Position numbers and translations under genes: made by a program. Shown piece by piece: positions 16,799 through 26,427 of a DNA stretch of 64,000 nt; position 1 is the first letter of the stretch; every line of letters begins with the position of its first letter. Under the pieces are notes generated by a model. The model saw only the letters and a program-made list of their open reading frames with translations. It did not search any database and was not told the DNA's origin. The DNA lies in NCBI RefSeq assembly GCF_015704895.1, contig NZ_JADQWB010000004.1, positions 62,001 through 126,000 of the forward strand, given 5' to 3'. The stretch comes from Agrobacterium leguminum (GTDB lineage Bacteria; Pseudomonadota; Alphaproteobacteria; Rhizobiales; Rhizobiaceae).

Positions 16799-18676
16799 AT
16801 GACCATGACCGCAAACGCGAATGACGACGTATTTGTACTCGATGGAGAGCTTTTGCATACCGGGCCGGTAACAGGCTCGTGGTTCATGCGACCCATCGAG
16901 GCCGTGGCGGCGGTGCTGCTGGCAGTGATGATCGGCCTGCTTCTGCTGGGCGTGACATCTCGCTATGCCCTGCATTTGCCAATCGTCTGGATCGATGAAA
17001 CGGCGTCGTTGAGCTTCCTGTGGTTTGCCATGCTGGGTGCGGCAATTGCCATCGATCGTAGCGAACACCTGCGCCTTACGCTGTTTCTCAACATGTTTCC
17101 GCAGCGCATTCTGGGCTATGTCAATTCGCTCGCTTTGGTGCTGGTGGCGACATTTCTTGCGGCGATTATCAAGCCGGCGATAGAATATGCCATTGAGGAA
17201 TGGGTCGTCACCTCGGCAGCGCTGAATATTCCAATGTCCTTCCGCGCCGCGGCCTTGCCGGTTGGCGCCTGTCTGATGCTGCTGCTGGTCCTCAACAACC
17301 TCTTCCGCAGGGAAAATCTGCGGGACATCATCGCAGCCGTTGTCACCGTCGCGCTCGCCTCCGGCCTGCTCTATCTGGCATCTCCGACGCTCGAAACTTT
17401 CGGCAATTTCAATCTGGCGATCTTCCTCGGCCTGTTCGTGGCGGTGTTTCTGGTGCTGGGCGTACCGATCGCCTTCTGTTTCGGCCTTGGAACCCTCGCC
17501 TACCTGACCTTTACCACCTGGGTTCCGACCATCGTGATGATCGGGCGCATTGACGAGGGCATGTCGGGCATCATTCTGCTGTCGGTTCCGGTTTTCGTGC
17601 TGCTGGGCTGTGTGCTCGATGCCACCGGCATGGGCAAGGCGATTGTCGAACTGCTATCCTCGATGTTCGGCCATATTCGCGCCGGCATGTCCTATGTGCT
17701 GCTCGGTTCGCTGTTTCTGGTCTCGGGCATTTCCGGCTCCAAGGTTTCGGATATGGCGACGGTCGCACCGGCGTTGTTTCCGGAAATGAAGCGCCGTGGC
17801 CACAAGCCCAAGGAAATGATCGCGCTTCTGGCCACCGGCGCCGCCATGGCCGATACGGTTCCGCCCTCCATCGTGCTGATCGTTCTCGGTTCGGCAGCGG
17901 GCGTGTCGATTGCCGGCCTGTTCACTTCCGGCTTCATGATCGCCATGGTACTGCTTCTGGTACTGGCCGTTCTGGCGCGCTGGAAGGCGCGGCATGAAAA
18001 CATGGAAGGCGCAAAACGCACCCCGTGGCCGCTGGTGGGCAAGGCAGCGCTGGTTGCAGCGCCTGCGCTGGTTCTGCCCTTCCTCATCCGCAGCCTCGTC
18101 GGCGGCGGCGTGGCGACGGCAACCGAGGTTTCCACCATTGCCGTGCTCTATGCGATGATTATCGGTGCGGTGCTTTATGGCGGCATCAGCCTCAAAAAGC
18201 TTTATTCCATGCTGGTGGAGACGGCCGCCCTTTCCGGGGCGATCCTGCTGATCCTCGGCTGCGCCTCGGCCATGGCCTGGGGGCTGACGCAGAGCGGCTT
18301 TGCCTTTCAGTTGACCGCGATGATCACCGATCTGCCGGGCGGCTGGATGACCTATATGGTCGTGTCGATCCTGATTTTCATGATCCTCGGCTGTGTGCTG
18401 GAAGGCCTGCCGGCAATCGTATTGCTCGCACCGATCATGTTCCCCATCGCCCGCACGCTTGGCATCAACGACATCCATTATTCGATGGTGGTGGTGGTCG
18501 CCATGAATATCGGCCTGATGGCGCCACCCATCGGCATCGGTTTCTATATCGCCTGCAAGATAGGCAATGTTTCGCCTGATGAGGCCATGGGCGCCATCTG
18601 GCCCTATCTCGCAGCCATGGTCATAGGTCTGCTGCTGATTGCGGCAATTCCGGGCTTCTCGACAATTCTGCTCTGA
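16799..18676 (+). CDS. TRAP transporter, fused small and large permease (DctQM)
   Basis: 625 aa from the ATG at 16799, with a strong GGGAGAGGAGG site at 16783-16793. Two normally separate proteins are joined: a DctQ-like part (about 30-180, four hydrophobic helices, with VWIDETASLSFLWFAMLGAA) and a DctM-like part (about 200-625, a dozen helices). The DctM portion contains SGISGSKVSDMATVAPALFPEMKRRG-type and GLMAPPIGIGFYIACKI-type segments typical of the family. Uses the Na+ gradient to import a carboxylate delivered by the binding protein encoded next (18743). First gene of the catabolic operon. Confidence 0.93.
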   Translation: MTMTANANDDVFVLDGELLHTGPVTGSWFMRPIEAVAAVLLAVMIGLLLLGVTSRYALHLPIVWIDETASLSFLWFAMLGAAIAIDRSEHLRLTLFLNMFPQRILGYVNSLALVLVATFLAAIIKPAIEYAIEEWVVTSAALNIPMSFRAAALPVGACLMLLLVLNNLFRRENLRDIIAAVVTVALASGLLYLASPTLETFGNFNLAIFLGLFVAVFLVLGVPIAFCFGLGTLAYLTFTTWVPTIVMIGRIDEGMSGIILLSVPVFVLLGCVLDATGMGKAIVELLSSMFGHIRAGMSYVLLGSLFLVSGISGSKVSDMATVAPALFPEMKRRGHKPKEMIALLATGAAMADTVPPSIVLIVLGSAAGVSIAGLFTSGFMIAMVLLLVLAVLARWKARHENMEGAKRTPWPLVGKAALVAAPALVLPFLIRSLVGGGVATATEVSTIAVLYAMIIGAVLYGGISLKKLYSMLVETAALSGAILLILGCASAMAWGLTQSGFAFQLTAMITDLPGGWMTYMVVSILIFMILGCVLEGLPAIVLLAPIMFPIARTLGINDIHYSMVVVVAMNIGLMAPPIGIGFYIACKIGNVSPDEAMGAIWPYLAAMVIGLLLIAAIPGFSTILL

Positions 18677-18742
18677 GACCGTGGCGGGTCCACCCGCCAC
18701 GCCGATGAATGACACATGCTTTTATTTTGGGAGGAGAAAGCA

Positions 18743-19753
18743 ATGAATATCAACAGACGTACCGTGTTGGCCGGCGCCGGCTCTGCCGTTCTTGCCACCG
18801 CTTTTGTGTCGCGCGCCCGCGCTGCGCAATTCAATTATAAATACGCCAATAACCTGCCTGCCGCGCACCCCATGAACATCCGCGCCAAGGAAGCGGCTGA
18901 CCGTATCGCCAAGGAAACCGACGGCCAGGTGAATATCAACATCTTCCCCAGCAGCCAGTTGGGTGCCGATACTGATGTGTTGAGCCAGGTACGCTCGGGC
19001 GGCGTTGAATTCTTTACGCTTTCGCCACTGATCCTGTCGACGCTGGTGCCGAATGCATCCATCAGCGGCATCGGCTTCGCCTTCCCGAACTACGATTCGG
19101 TTTGGGCGGCCATGGATGGCGATCTCGGCAAATATGTGCGCGGCGAAATCGCCAAGCAGAACCTCGTTGCCATGGACACCATCTGGGATAACGGTTTCCG
19201 CCAGATCACCAGCGCTTCGAAGCCCATCGCCACGCCGGCCGATCTCGAAAGCTTCAAGATCCGCGTGCCGGTAAGCCCACTCTGGACCTCGATGTTCAAG
19301 GCCTTCAAGTCGGCCCCTGCCTCGATCAATTTCGCTGAAGTCTACACCGCCTTGCAGACCGGCGTTGTCGATGGCCAGGAAAATCCGCTGGCGATCATTT
19401 CCACCGCCAAGCTGTTCGAAGTGCAGAAATTCTGCTCGGTCACCAACCATATGTGGGACGGTTTCTGGTTCCTGGCAAACAAGCGCGCCTGGGAGCGCCT
19501 GCCGGATGACCTGCGCGCCATCGTTGCCAAAAACCTCAATCAGGCCGGCAAGGACGAGCGGGCCGATGTGGCGAAACTCAATGCCTCGGTGAAGGAAGAC
19601 CTGATTGCCAAGGGCATGACCTTCAACGACACCGACGCCTCACTCTTCCGTGCAACCCTCAAGGAAGCCGGTTTCTATTCCGAATGGAAGGGCAAATATG
19701 GCGATGAAGCCTGGGCCATTCTTGAAAAGGCCGTTGGCGCCAGCCTGACCTGA
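18743..19753 (+). CDS. TRAP transporter substrate-binding protein, DctP family
   Basis: 336 aa periplasmic receptor for the fused permease encoded 66 bp upstream. GGGAGGAG site at 18729-18736. The signal peptide (about 1-28) begins MNINRRTVLAG, a twin-arginine pattern, so export may be by Tat; it ends ARA-A. The mature part is a DctP fold: NLPAAHPMNIRAKEAADRIAKETDG is the classic first helix, and the VYTALQTGVVDGQENP motif near residue 205 is the family signature. The conserved arginine that binds carboxylate (in SFKIRVP) is present, so an organic acid ligand is likely. Its identity is unknown. Confidence 0.93.
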   Translation: MNINRRTVLAGAGSAVLATAFVSRARAAQFNYKYANNLPAAHPMNIRAKEAADRIAKETDGQVNINIFPSSQLGADTDVLSQVRSGGVEFFTLSPLILSTLVPNASISGIGFAFPNYDSVWAAMDGDLGKYVRGEIAKQNLVAMDTIWDNGFRQITSASKPIATPADLESFKIRVPVSPLWTSMFKAFKSAPASINFAEVYTALQTGVVDGQENPLAIISTAKLFEVQKFCSVTNHMWDGFWFLANKRAWERLPDDLRAIVAKNLNQAGKDERADVAKLNASVKEDLIAKGMTFNDTDASLFRATLKEAGFYSEWKGKYGDEAWAILEKAVGASLT

Positions 19754-19817
19754 TCGGTCCGCTGAATAACTGGCCCCGCGTCAGGCGGGGCCGACCCGAC
19801 TATTTCTGACGATTGTA

Positions 19818-20633
19818 ATGGAGACTGTTTTGACAGGTCGCCTGACGGGAAAACGCGCCATTGTTTTTGGCGCAGGATCATCTGGTCCGGGTTTCGGCAA
19901 TGGCAAGGCTGCGGCCGTGCAATTCGCCCGCGAAGGCGCACGCGTGGCCTGTGTCGACCTCTTCGCCGACGCGGCCGAGGAAACCGCGCAGATCATTCGC
20001 GGCGAAGGTTTCGAGGCGATTGCGGTTGCTGCCGATGTCACGGAACTCGATTCCGTATCGGCCACGGTTGCGCGGACTTGCGAGGTCTTCGGCGGCATCG
20101 ATATTCTGCACAACAATGTCGGCGTGACCCATATGGGCGGCCCGGTCGAGCTGGATGAGGAACGCTTTCGAGCCTCGGTCGATCTCAATATCGGTTCGGT
20201 TTATCGCACCGCCAAGGCGGTGCTGCCGGTGATGCTGGCGCAGGGCGGCGGGGCCATCGTCAACATTTCCTCGCTCGCCTCCATTCGCTGGACCGGCTAT
20301 CCCTATTTTGCCTATTACGCCATGAAAGCCGCCGTAAACCAGGCAACCGTGGCGCTGGCCATGCAATATGCCCGCCAGGGCATTCGCGCCAATTGCGTTC
20401 TGCCCGGAATGATCGACACGCCGCTGATCTACAAGCAGATCAGCAATCAATATGCCTCCGTCGAGGATATGGTGGCAGCGCGCAATGCCGCGGTCCCGGT
20501 CGGCCGCATGGGCGATGCCTTCGATATCGCCCATGCGGCAGTCTTTCTGGCATCCGATGAAGCCAAGTTCATCACCGGCATCTGCCTGCCGGTCGATGGC
20601 GGGCAAAGCTGTGCGGTGGGAGCGTTTTCCTGA
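19818..20633 (+). CDS. short-chain dehydrogenase/reductase (SDR) 1
   Basis: 271 aa, classical SDR. Cofactor loop GAGSSGPGFG (18-27) is a slightly unusual form of TGxxxGxG; Asp47 at the end of strand 2 suggests NAD(H). NNVG is at 99-102, the catalytic serine lies in NISSLAS (149-155) and Tyr166/Lys170 make the YxxxK pair. The ATG at 19818 lacks a clear ribosome site; a TTG at 19830, seven bases after a GGAG, could be the true start. Probably oxidises a hydroxy-acid or hydroxyacyl-CoA intermediate of the pathway; the substrate is inferred only from context. Confidence 0.9.
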   Translation: METVLTGRLTGKRAIVFGAGSSGPGFGNGKAAAVQFAREGARVACVDLFADAAEETAQIIRGEGFEAIAVAADVTELDSVSATVARTCEVFGGIDILHNNVGVTHMGGPVELDEERFRASVDLNIGSVYRTAKAVLPVMLAQGGGAIVNISSLASIRWTGYPYFAYYAMKAAVNQATVALAMQYARQGIRANCVLPGMIDTPLIYKQISNQYASVEDMVAARNAAVPVGRMGDAFDIAHAAVFLASDEAKFITGICLPVDGGQSCAVGAFS

Positions 20634-20634
20634 C

Positions 20635-21492
20635 ATGGCCACGATGATCCCGACAGAGAACGACCTGACAGGCGCCCGCGCGGTAGACCGGGCGCTGGGA
20701 CTTCTATCGATGGTGGGGCGTCATGCCGAACGCGGTGTGGCGCTTTCGGTCATCGTCACCGAAAGCGGGCTGAACAAGCCCACGGCCCGCCGCCTGCTGC
20801 TGGCGCTGATCCGCGCAGGCCTGGTGGAGCAGGATGAGGAAACGCGCCGTTATTATCTGGGCGAGGAAGCCTATGTGCTGGGCAGCCTGTCATCGCGCCG
20901 TTTCGGCTTGCTGCAGATGGCCCAGGACAGTCTGACGCGCATTTCCCGCCGCACTGAGGATTCGAGCTTCCTTTCCGTGCGTCGCGATACATTTGCACTG
21001 TGCCTCTATCGCGAAGAAGGCACCTGGCCGGTGCGCACCCATGCGCTTCAGGCCGGTTTCGAGCACCCGCTGGGCATTGGCGCGGGATCGCTCGCCATGC
21101 TGGCGGCGCTGCCCGATGCCGAGGTGGAAAGCGTCATTGCCGCCAATAGCGGGCTGATTGCCGCGAACTATCCCGGCATCACGGTGGACGGACTGCGCCG
21201 CGATGTCGAATTGACGCGAACCAATGGTTATTCGCTCAATCCGGGTCTGATCCTCTCGAATTCCTGGGGTATCGGCGTTGCCATCCGAACACCGGATGGC
21301 GCGGTGGCGGGGGCGTTGAGCATTGCCGCCGTCGACAGCCGCATGCGGCCGGAGCGCCAGCCGGAACTGGCGGCGGTGCTGCGCGAGGAAGTGACCCGCA
21401 TCGAGACACGCATTGCGGAAATGATGGCCAGCCGCGCCCGCACGCGCGGCGAAGGCGACGCGAAACGGCAAACAAGGAGAACGAGCAAATGA
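20635..21492 (+). CDS. IclR-family transcriptional regulator
   Basis: 285 aa. An N-terminal winged helix (about 12-75: RAVDRALGLLSMV, then LNKPTARRLLLALIRAGLV as recognition region) precedes the IclR effector domain (about 90-270) with VRTHALQAGFEHPLGIGAGSLAMLAALPD. The start ATG at 20635 is 1 bp after the SDR stop; a second ATG lies 9 bp on. Its stop overlaps the next start by ATGA, so the regulator is part of the operon it probably controls, with the effector likely the imported acid or its CoA ester. The two palindromes upstream of 16799 are candidate targets. Confidence 0.92.
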   Translation: MATMIPTENDLTGARAVDRALGLLSMVGRHAERGVALSVIVTESGLNKPTARRLLLALIRAGLVEQDEETRRYYLGEEAYVLGSLSSRRFGLLQMAQDSLTRISRRTEDSSFLSVRRDTFALCLYREEGTWPVRTHALQAGFEHPLGIGAGSLAMLAALPDAEVESVIAANSGLIAANYPGITVDGLRRDVELTRTNGYSLNPGLILSNSWGIGVAIRTPDGAVAGALSIAAVDSRMRPERQPELAAVLREEVTRIETRIAEMMASRARTRGEGDAKRQTRRTSK

Positions 21493-22658
21493 GCAAAGCG
21501 CAGATCGTCGGCTGGGCGCATTCGCCTTTCGGCAAATCGGCCCTTGAAAATACCGAGCAACTGATGGCTTCGGTCGTGGCGCCGGCCATCGATCATGCCG
21601 GCGTCGATGTCGGCGATATAGACGGCATTTTCGTTGGCGTGATGAATAACGGTTTCTCGAAACAGGATTTTCAGGGCGCGCTGGTGGCCATGGGCGATGA
21701 GCGCCTCGCCTATACGCCCGCCGTGCGTTTCGAGAATGCCTGCTCGACGGGATCGGCCGCCCTTTACAGCGCCATGGATTTCATCGAGGCCGGGCGTGGA
21801 CGCATCGCGCTCGTTGTCGGCGCCGAAAAAATGACGGCACTGCCAACCGCCGAGGTGGGTGAAATCCTGCTATCCGCCTGCTACCGTGCTGAGGAAGCCG
21901 ATATTTCCGGCGGCTTTGCCGGCCAGTTCGGACGCATCGCTGAGGCCTATTTCCAGCGCTATGGCGATCGCTCGGAAGAACTGGCGATGATCGCCGCCAA
22001 GAACCACGCCAATGGCGCGGTCAATCCCTATGCCCATATGCGCAAGGATTTCGGCTTCGATTTCTGCAACACGGTATCGGAGAAAAACCCTTATGTCGCA
22101 GGCCCGCTGCGCCGCACCGACTGCTCGCTGATTTCCGATGGCGCTGCCGCCATCATTCTGGCCGACGAGGAAACCGCAGCGACACTCAACCGGGCCATCG
22201 GTTTCAGGGGCCGCAAGCATGTCAATGACATTCTGGCGCTCAGCCGCCGCGATCCGCTGGCCTTCGAGGGCGCGCGCCGCGCCTGGACAGGCTCGCTGGA
22301 ACTCGCCGGGGCGACGCTTGACGATCTCTCCTTCGTCGAAACCCATGATTGCTTCACCATTGCCGAACTCATCGAATATGAGGCGATGGGATTGGCAAAG
22401 CCCGGTGAAGGCCACCGGGTGGTGCGCGAAGGCACGGCTCTGAAAACCGGGCGCCTGCCGATCAACCCCTCCGGCGGGCTGAAATCCAAGGGACATCCGG
22501 TTGGAGCAACCGGGGTCTCCATGCATGTCATGGCGGCGATGCAATTGATGGGTGAAGCGGGCGACATGCAGATCCCCGGCGCCTCGCTTGCCGGTGTTTT
22601 CAACATGGGGGGAACTGCGGTTGCCAACTATGTCTCGATCATGGAGCGCGTGAAATGA
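21489..22658 (+). CDS. thiolase-family protein (SCP-x/acetyl-CoA acetyltransferase-like)
   Basis: 389 aa. Thiolase fold with the nucleophile Cys85 in ENACSTGSAA, an ETHDCFTIAE segment and the C-terminal GGLKSKGHPVGATG loop holding the catalytic His. The missing second catalytic cysteine (the usual CxGGG near the C-terminus is replaced by FNMGGTAV) places it in the SCP-x/non-classical branch, which can cleave branched or cyclic beta-ketoacyl-CoA. ATGA overlap with the IclR gene and with the ligase gene that follows shows tight coupling. Likely performs the terminal C-C cleavage of the pathway. Confidence 0.9.
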   Translation: MSKAQIVGWAHSPFGKSALENTEQLMASVVAPAIDHAGVDVGDIDGIFVGVMNNGFSKQDFQGALVAMGDERLAYTPAVRFENACSTGSAALYSAMDFIEAGRGRIALVVGAEKMTALPTAEVGEILLSACYRAEEADISGGFAGQFGRIAEAYFQRYGDRSEELAMIAAKNHANGAVNPYAHMRKDFGFDFCNTVSEKNPYVAGPLRRTDCSLISDGAAAIILADEETAATLNRAIGFRGRKHVNDILALSRRDPLAFEGARRAWTGSLELAGATLDDLSFVETHDCFTIAELIEYEAMGLAKPGEGHRVVREGTALKTGRLPINPSGGLKSKGHPVGATGVSMHVMAAMQLMGEAGDMQIPGASLAGVFNMGGTAVANYVSIMERVK

Positions 22659-24280
22659 CGATACATCCTCCGGGCGGGGTTGCGCCTTCGACCACGCGGG
22701 TCATGAATCTCTCGCATTTCCTGACCCAGGCAGCGCGCCGCAACCCCGCCGACATCGGCTTCGTATGGGGTGCCAAGAGCTGGACATGGGCTGAAATGGA
22801 CGCCCGCGTCGATGCCATGGCACAGGCGCTGGTAACAGAATTCGGCGTCAGGAAAGGCGACCGCATTCTGGTGCAGTCTTCCAACAACAACCAGATGTTC
22901 GAATCCATGTTCGCCTGCTTCCGCGTGGGCGCGGTGTGGGTGCCCACCAATTATCGCCAGTCGCCCGATGAGGTGGCCTATCTGGCAAAAGCCAGCGGCG
23001 CACGCGGCATGATCTGCGCCAGCGCTTTTCCCGAGCATGCAAGGGCCAGCCGGGAGGCAACCGCAATCGATTTTACCATCGCCATTGGCACGGCCGAATT
23101 CGGCGAGGACTACGATACCATCGTGGCCCGTTATCTGGGCCAGAAAGTCAAAAGCCAGGCGGTGGATCGGGACGATCCCTGCTGGTTCTTCTTCACCTCC
23201 GGCACGACGGGTCGGCCCAAGGCGGCGGTGCTGACCCATGGCCAGATGGCCTTCGTCATCACCAACCATCTTTGCGATCTGATGCCCGGCACCGGACCGG
23301 GCGACGCTTCCATCGTCGTTGCGCCGCTTTCGCATGGCGCGGGCATTCACCAGCTGGTGCAGGTGGCGCATGGGGCAAAAACGGTGCTTCCGGCTGCGGA
23401 AAAACTCGATGTGCCTGCGGTTTGGGCGCTGATCGAGAAATGGCGTGTCACCAATGCCTTTACCGTGCCGACCATTCTGAAAATGCTGATCGAAGACTCT
23501 TCCGTGGATCGTTTCGATCATTCCTCGCTGCGCTACGTCATCTATGCCGGCGCGCCCATGTATCGCGCCGATCAGAAACGGGCGCTCGCCAAGCTCGGCC
23601 CGGTGCTGGTGCAATATTTCGGCCTCGGCGAAGTGACTGGCAACATCACCGTGCTGCCGCCCTCCTTCCACAACGCCGAGGACGGCCCGGAGGCGCGGAT
23701 CGGCACCTGCGGCTTTGATCGCACCGGCATGGAAGTGCAAATCCAGAACGATGCGGGCGAGGAGCTTCAGGCCGGTGAAACCGGCGAGATCTGCGTGATC
23801 GGTCCTGCTGTTTTCGCGGGTTATTACGATAATCCCGATGCCAATGCCAAAGCCTTCCGCAACGGCTGGTTCCGCACCGGCGATCTTGGCCACCGCGATG
23901 AGAACGGTTTCGTCTACATCACCGGCCGCGCCTCCGACATGTATATTTCCGGCGGCTCGAACATCTATCCGCGCGAGATCGAGGAGAAAATCCTGATGCA
24001 CCCGGATATCAGCGAGACAGCGGTTCTGGGCGTGCCGGACGCGGTGTGGGGCGAGGTCGGCGTCGCCGTCTGCGTGGCGCGGGAGGGCGCGGATATCGCC
24101 GGCATCGACCTGAAAGCCTATCTCGACGGCAAGATGGCCCGTTACAAGCTGCCGAAAGCCGTTGTGTTCTGGGATGCCATGCCGAAATCCGCCTATGGCA
24201 AGATCACCAAGAAGATGATCCGCGAGGAGCTGGAAAAGCGCGGCCAGATGCCGGTTTTCGAGGAAAAACTGACCGGCTGA
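22655..24280 (+). CDS. acyl-CoA synthetase / AMP-dependent ligase
   Basis: 541 aa ANL-superfamily enzyme. Activates a carboxylic acid to the acyl-AMP and then the CoA thioester. The P-loop FTSGTTGRPKAAV is near residue 181, the GWFRTGDLG hinge motif near 406, and the C-terminal catalytic lysine region PKSAYGKITKK near 512-522. ATGA overlap with the thiolase gene. Together with the TRAP importer this defines the route as acid uptake followed by CoA activation. Closest functional classes are medium-chain fatty or aromatic acid ligases; sequence alone does not tell which. Confidence 0.93.
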   Translation: MTIHPPGGVAPSTTRVMNLSHFLTQAARRNPADIGFVWGAKSWTWAEMDARVDAMAQALVTEFGVRKGDRILVQSSNNNQMFESMFACFRVGAVWVPTNYRQSPDEVAYLAKASGARGMICASAFPEHARASREATAIDFTIAIGTAEFGEDYDTIVARYLGQKVKSQAVDRDDPCWFFFTSGTTGRPKAAVLTHGQMAFVITNHLCDLMPGTGPGDASIVVAPLSHGAGIHQLVQVAHGAKTVLPAAEKLDVPAVWALIEKWRVTNAFTVPTILKMLIEDSSVDRFDHSSLRYVIYAGAPMYRADQKRALAKLGPVLVQYFGLGEVTGNITVLPPSFHNAEDGPEARIGTCGFDRTGMEVQIQNDAGEELQAGETGEICVIGPAVFAGYYDNPDANAKAFRNGWFRTGDLGHRDENGFVYITGRASDMYISGGSNIYPREIEEKILMHPDISETAVLGVPDAVWGEVGVAVCVAREGADIAGIDLKAYLDGKMARYKLPKAVVFWDAMPKSAYGKITKKMIREELEKRGQMPVFEEKLTG

Positions 24281-24311
24281 AGGCCGTAACGCATAACCGG
24301 GAGGAGACGGT

Positions 24312-25091
24312 ATGACACAGCAGACGAGAGAGATGAAAGGCGCTGTCGCCATCACCGGCGGCGCATCGGGTATCGGCTTTTCCACCGCGCAGCTCTTAAT
24401 GGCGCGCGGCTGGCAGCCATGGCTTTTGGACCTCAAGCGTGAGGCGCTGGATGCGGCCTGCGAAAAACTCGGCATCGATGCCTCGCGCGGCATCGTCTGC
24501 AACGTGGCGGATGAGGCGTCGATAGAAGAGGCTTTCGCCGCCTTGACGGCAGGCGGCGCCGATCGTGCCGTTGATCTGGTGGCCGTCGTCAACAGCGCCG
24601 GCATCGGCATCGACAAGCTTTCCATCGATACCAGCGTGGAAGAGTTCCGTCGTATCGTTGACGTTAATCTCGTCGGCAGCTTCGCCGTGGCCCGCGCCGC
24701 CGCGCGTTACTGGCTGGACCGCGCAATTTCCGGTTCGATCGTCAATATCAGCTCGGTCTCCGGCATGTGTGGCAACCGTGGCCGCAGCGCCTATGGCGCT
24801 TCAAAAGGCGGCGTCAATCTTCTGACGATGGTTATGGCAAACGAGCTGGGGCAATCGGGCATTCGCGTCAATGCGATTGCGCCCGGCCCCGTCGATACCC
24901 CCCTCACCCAAGCGGTTCATACGGAGAATGTTCGCAGCCAATGGCACAGCCGCGTTCCCATGCACCGCTATGGCAGGACGGACGAGATCGCCTCTGCCGT
25001 GGCTTTCCTTGTGTCGGACGACGCGAGCTACATCAACGGTCAGGTGCTGGCCGTGGATGGCGGCTTCATTACCGCAGGGCTTGCGGTATGA
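24312..25091 (+). CDS. short-chain dehydrogenase/reductase (SDR) 2
   Basis: 259 aa, classical SDR: TGGASGIG (15-22), Asp40 after strand 2 (NAD preference), NSAGIG near 95, a serine in NISSVSG, and Tyr/Lys in RSAYGASKGG. Good GGGAGGAG site at 24299-24306. It differs clearly from the first SDR of the operon, so the two probably act on different intermediates. Its stop overlaps the next start (ATGA). A 3-hydroxyacyl-CoA dehydrogenase-like step is plausible since no other dehydrogenase is present in the cluster. Confidence 0.92.
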   Translation: MTQQTREMKGAVAITGGASGIGFSTAQLLMARGWQPWLLDLKREALDAACEKLGIDASRGIVCNVADEASIEEAFAALTAGGADRAVDLVAVVNSAGIGIDKLSIDTSVEEFRRIVDVNLVGSFAVARAAARYWLDRAISGSIVNISSVSGMCGNRGRSAYGASKGGVNLLTMVMANELGQSGIRVNAIAPGPVDTPLTQAVHTENVRSQWHSRVPMHRYGRTDEIASAVAFLVSDDASYINGQVLAVDGGFITAGLAV

Positions 25092-25981
25092 CGATAATGC
25101 CCCCGGAGGGGCTTCCGCGCAGCATCGTCCATCCGGGGCCGGCAACACCCGAACGCTTCCGCGTCGTCGGCTGCCACGCCCATCCGGTTACGCTGAATGC
25201 CAGACCCGGTGTCTGCGTCAACGAGGCGATTGCAGAAGCCTTTGTCGAACAGGGTTTCGATGGCGGTTATGTCAGACTGAAAAATGTGCCGATGAAGCGG
25301 TTGCACTATGTCATGCCCGCAGCAGCACCCGATGACGCCCATGCCGCCTGGTATAGCGAAACATTCTCCATGCCGGGAGGCACGATCATCGATGCCGGCC
25401 TGCATATGGGGCGACGCGACGGTCGGCCGTTCCTGCACTGCCATGGTTCGTGGAAAAGTGCTGAAGGCGTTCTATCCATGGGGCACCTGCTGCCTTTGGA
25501 GTCCGAATTTGCCGGGGAAACGCCGCTTGAGGCGCTGGCGCTGGATGGCGCAATTCTGGACGTGCAAAAGGATGAGGAAACCAATTTCCCCCTCTTCACA
25601 CCCATCCCGCAGCCGCGCAACCGGAAAGATGCGGGGCTCCGGGCGCTGTTGTGCACCGTGCGGCCCAATACCGATATCTGCACGGCCCTTGAAGCCGCCT
25701 GCAGACAGTTCGACCTGCGGGAGGCCGAGGTCAATGGTATCGGCAGCCTGATCGGTGCGGATTATGAAGACGGAACAAGCCTCACCGCCTATGCCAGCGA
25801 AATCCTCATCCGCAATGGCCGCATCCACCCCTCCGCCACGGGTGGCGAACGGGCAATGCTGGATATTGCGATGGTCGATCTTACCACGCAGATCAGCGGC
25901 GGGCGGCTGGTGCGCGGCAAGAACCCGGTCTGCGTCACTTTCGAGCTGCTTCTGACCGAAAGACAGGGGGCGGCCGCATGA
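25088..25981 (+). CDS. tandem PPC (DUF296)-domain protein
   Basis: 297 aa from the ATG at 25088, overlapping the SDR stop. Two PPC/DUF296 domains in tandem: domain 1 about 25-165, domain 2 about 183-297. Domain 1 holds a possible metal site His117-x-His119-x13-His133 (PFLHCHGSW ... MGHLL). Domain 2 has lost it (SGGRLVRG in place of GGH). There is no AT-hook, so the DNA-binding role of plant AHL proteins is doubtful here; an enzyme or ligand-binding function within the pathway is more likely. The convergent genes at 26414-26980 and 26020-26427 encode the same two halves separately. Confidence 0.8.
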   Translation: MTIMPPEGLPRSIVHPGPATPERFRVVGCHAHPVTLNARPGVCVNEAIAEAFVEQGFDGGYVRLKNVPMKRLHYVMPAAAPDDAHAAWYSETFSMPGGTIIDAGLHMGRRDGRPFLHCHGSWKSAEGVLSMGHLLPLESEFAGETPLEALALDGAILDVQKDEETNFPLFTPIPQPRNRKDAGLRALLCTVRPNTDICTALEAACRQFDLREAEVNGIGSLIGADYEDGTSLTAYASEILIRNGRIHPSATGGERAMLDIAMVDLTTQISGGRLVRGKNPVCVTFELLLTERQGAAA

Positions 25982-26019
25982 GTTGCGCCGTGCAACTCCA
26001 CCGCCCGCCTTACCGTACC

Positions 26020-26427
26020 TCACGCCGCCTGCGGCTTTTCCGCAGGCAACCATTCTTCCAGCGTCACCTCGAAGGTCATGCACACGGGGTTGGCGCCGGC
26101 AATGAAGGGACCGCCGTAAACCGCGCCATCGGTATCGGCGACAACGCCGGTCAGCGCGGCGCGCAGGGAGCCATCCGGCTGGGTGCGCACCTCACCGGCA
26201 ATCGAAACGATTTCAACGGCAGGACCGCTTATCTGCAAAAACGCGCCGCTGCGAGTGCCGAGGCACGCATCCACCAGACTGCCCAACGCGCCGCGCACGA
26301 AGGCGTTGCGGAAACCTTCTGCCAGACACAGTTTCTCGACGCCGAGCACGAGGTCTTCATTGGGCGCGATGCGGGCATAGGCCACGCGGCCCATGGAGCC
26401 GGATTCGACAGTGTTATGCGTGTTCAT
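26020..26427 (-). CDS. single PPC (DUF296)-domain protein, homologue of the fused protein's C-half
   Basis: 135 aa. GRVAYARIAPNEDLV, then EGFRNAFVRGALGSLVDA and NPVCMTFEVTLEEWL align with domain 2 of the protein at 25088-25981 (LRALLCTVRPNTDI, FDLREAEVNGIGSLIGA, NPVCVTFELLLTERQ). Like that domain it lacks the histidine site (YGGPFIAG). The start lies inside the previous gene with a 14-bp overlap, so the two are translationally coupled and probably form a heteromeric complex equivalent to the fused protein. Ends 38 bp from the convergent fused gene. Confidence 0.78.
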   Translation of the reverse strand: MNTHNTVESGSMGRVAYARIAPNEDLVLGVEKLCLAEGFRNAFVRGALGSLVDACLGTRSGAFLQISGPAVEIVSIAGEVRTQPDGSLRAALTGVVADTDGAVYGGPFIAGANPVCMTFEVTLEEWLPAEKPQAA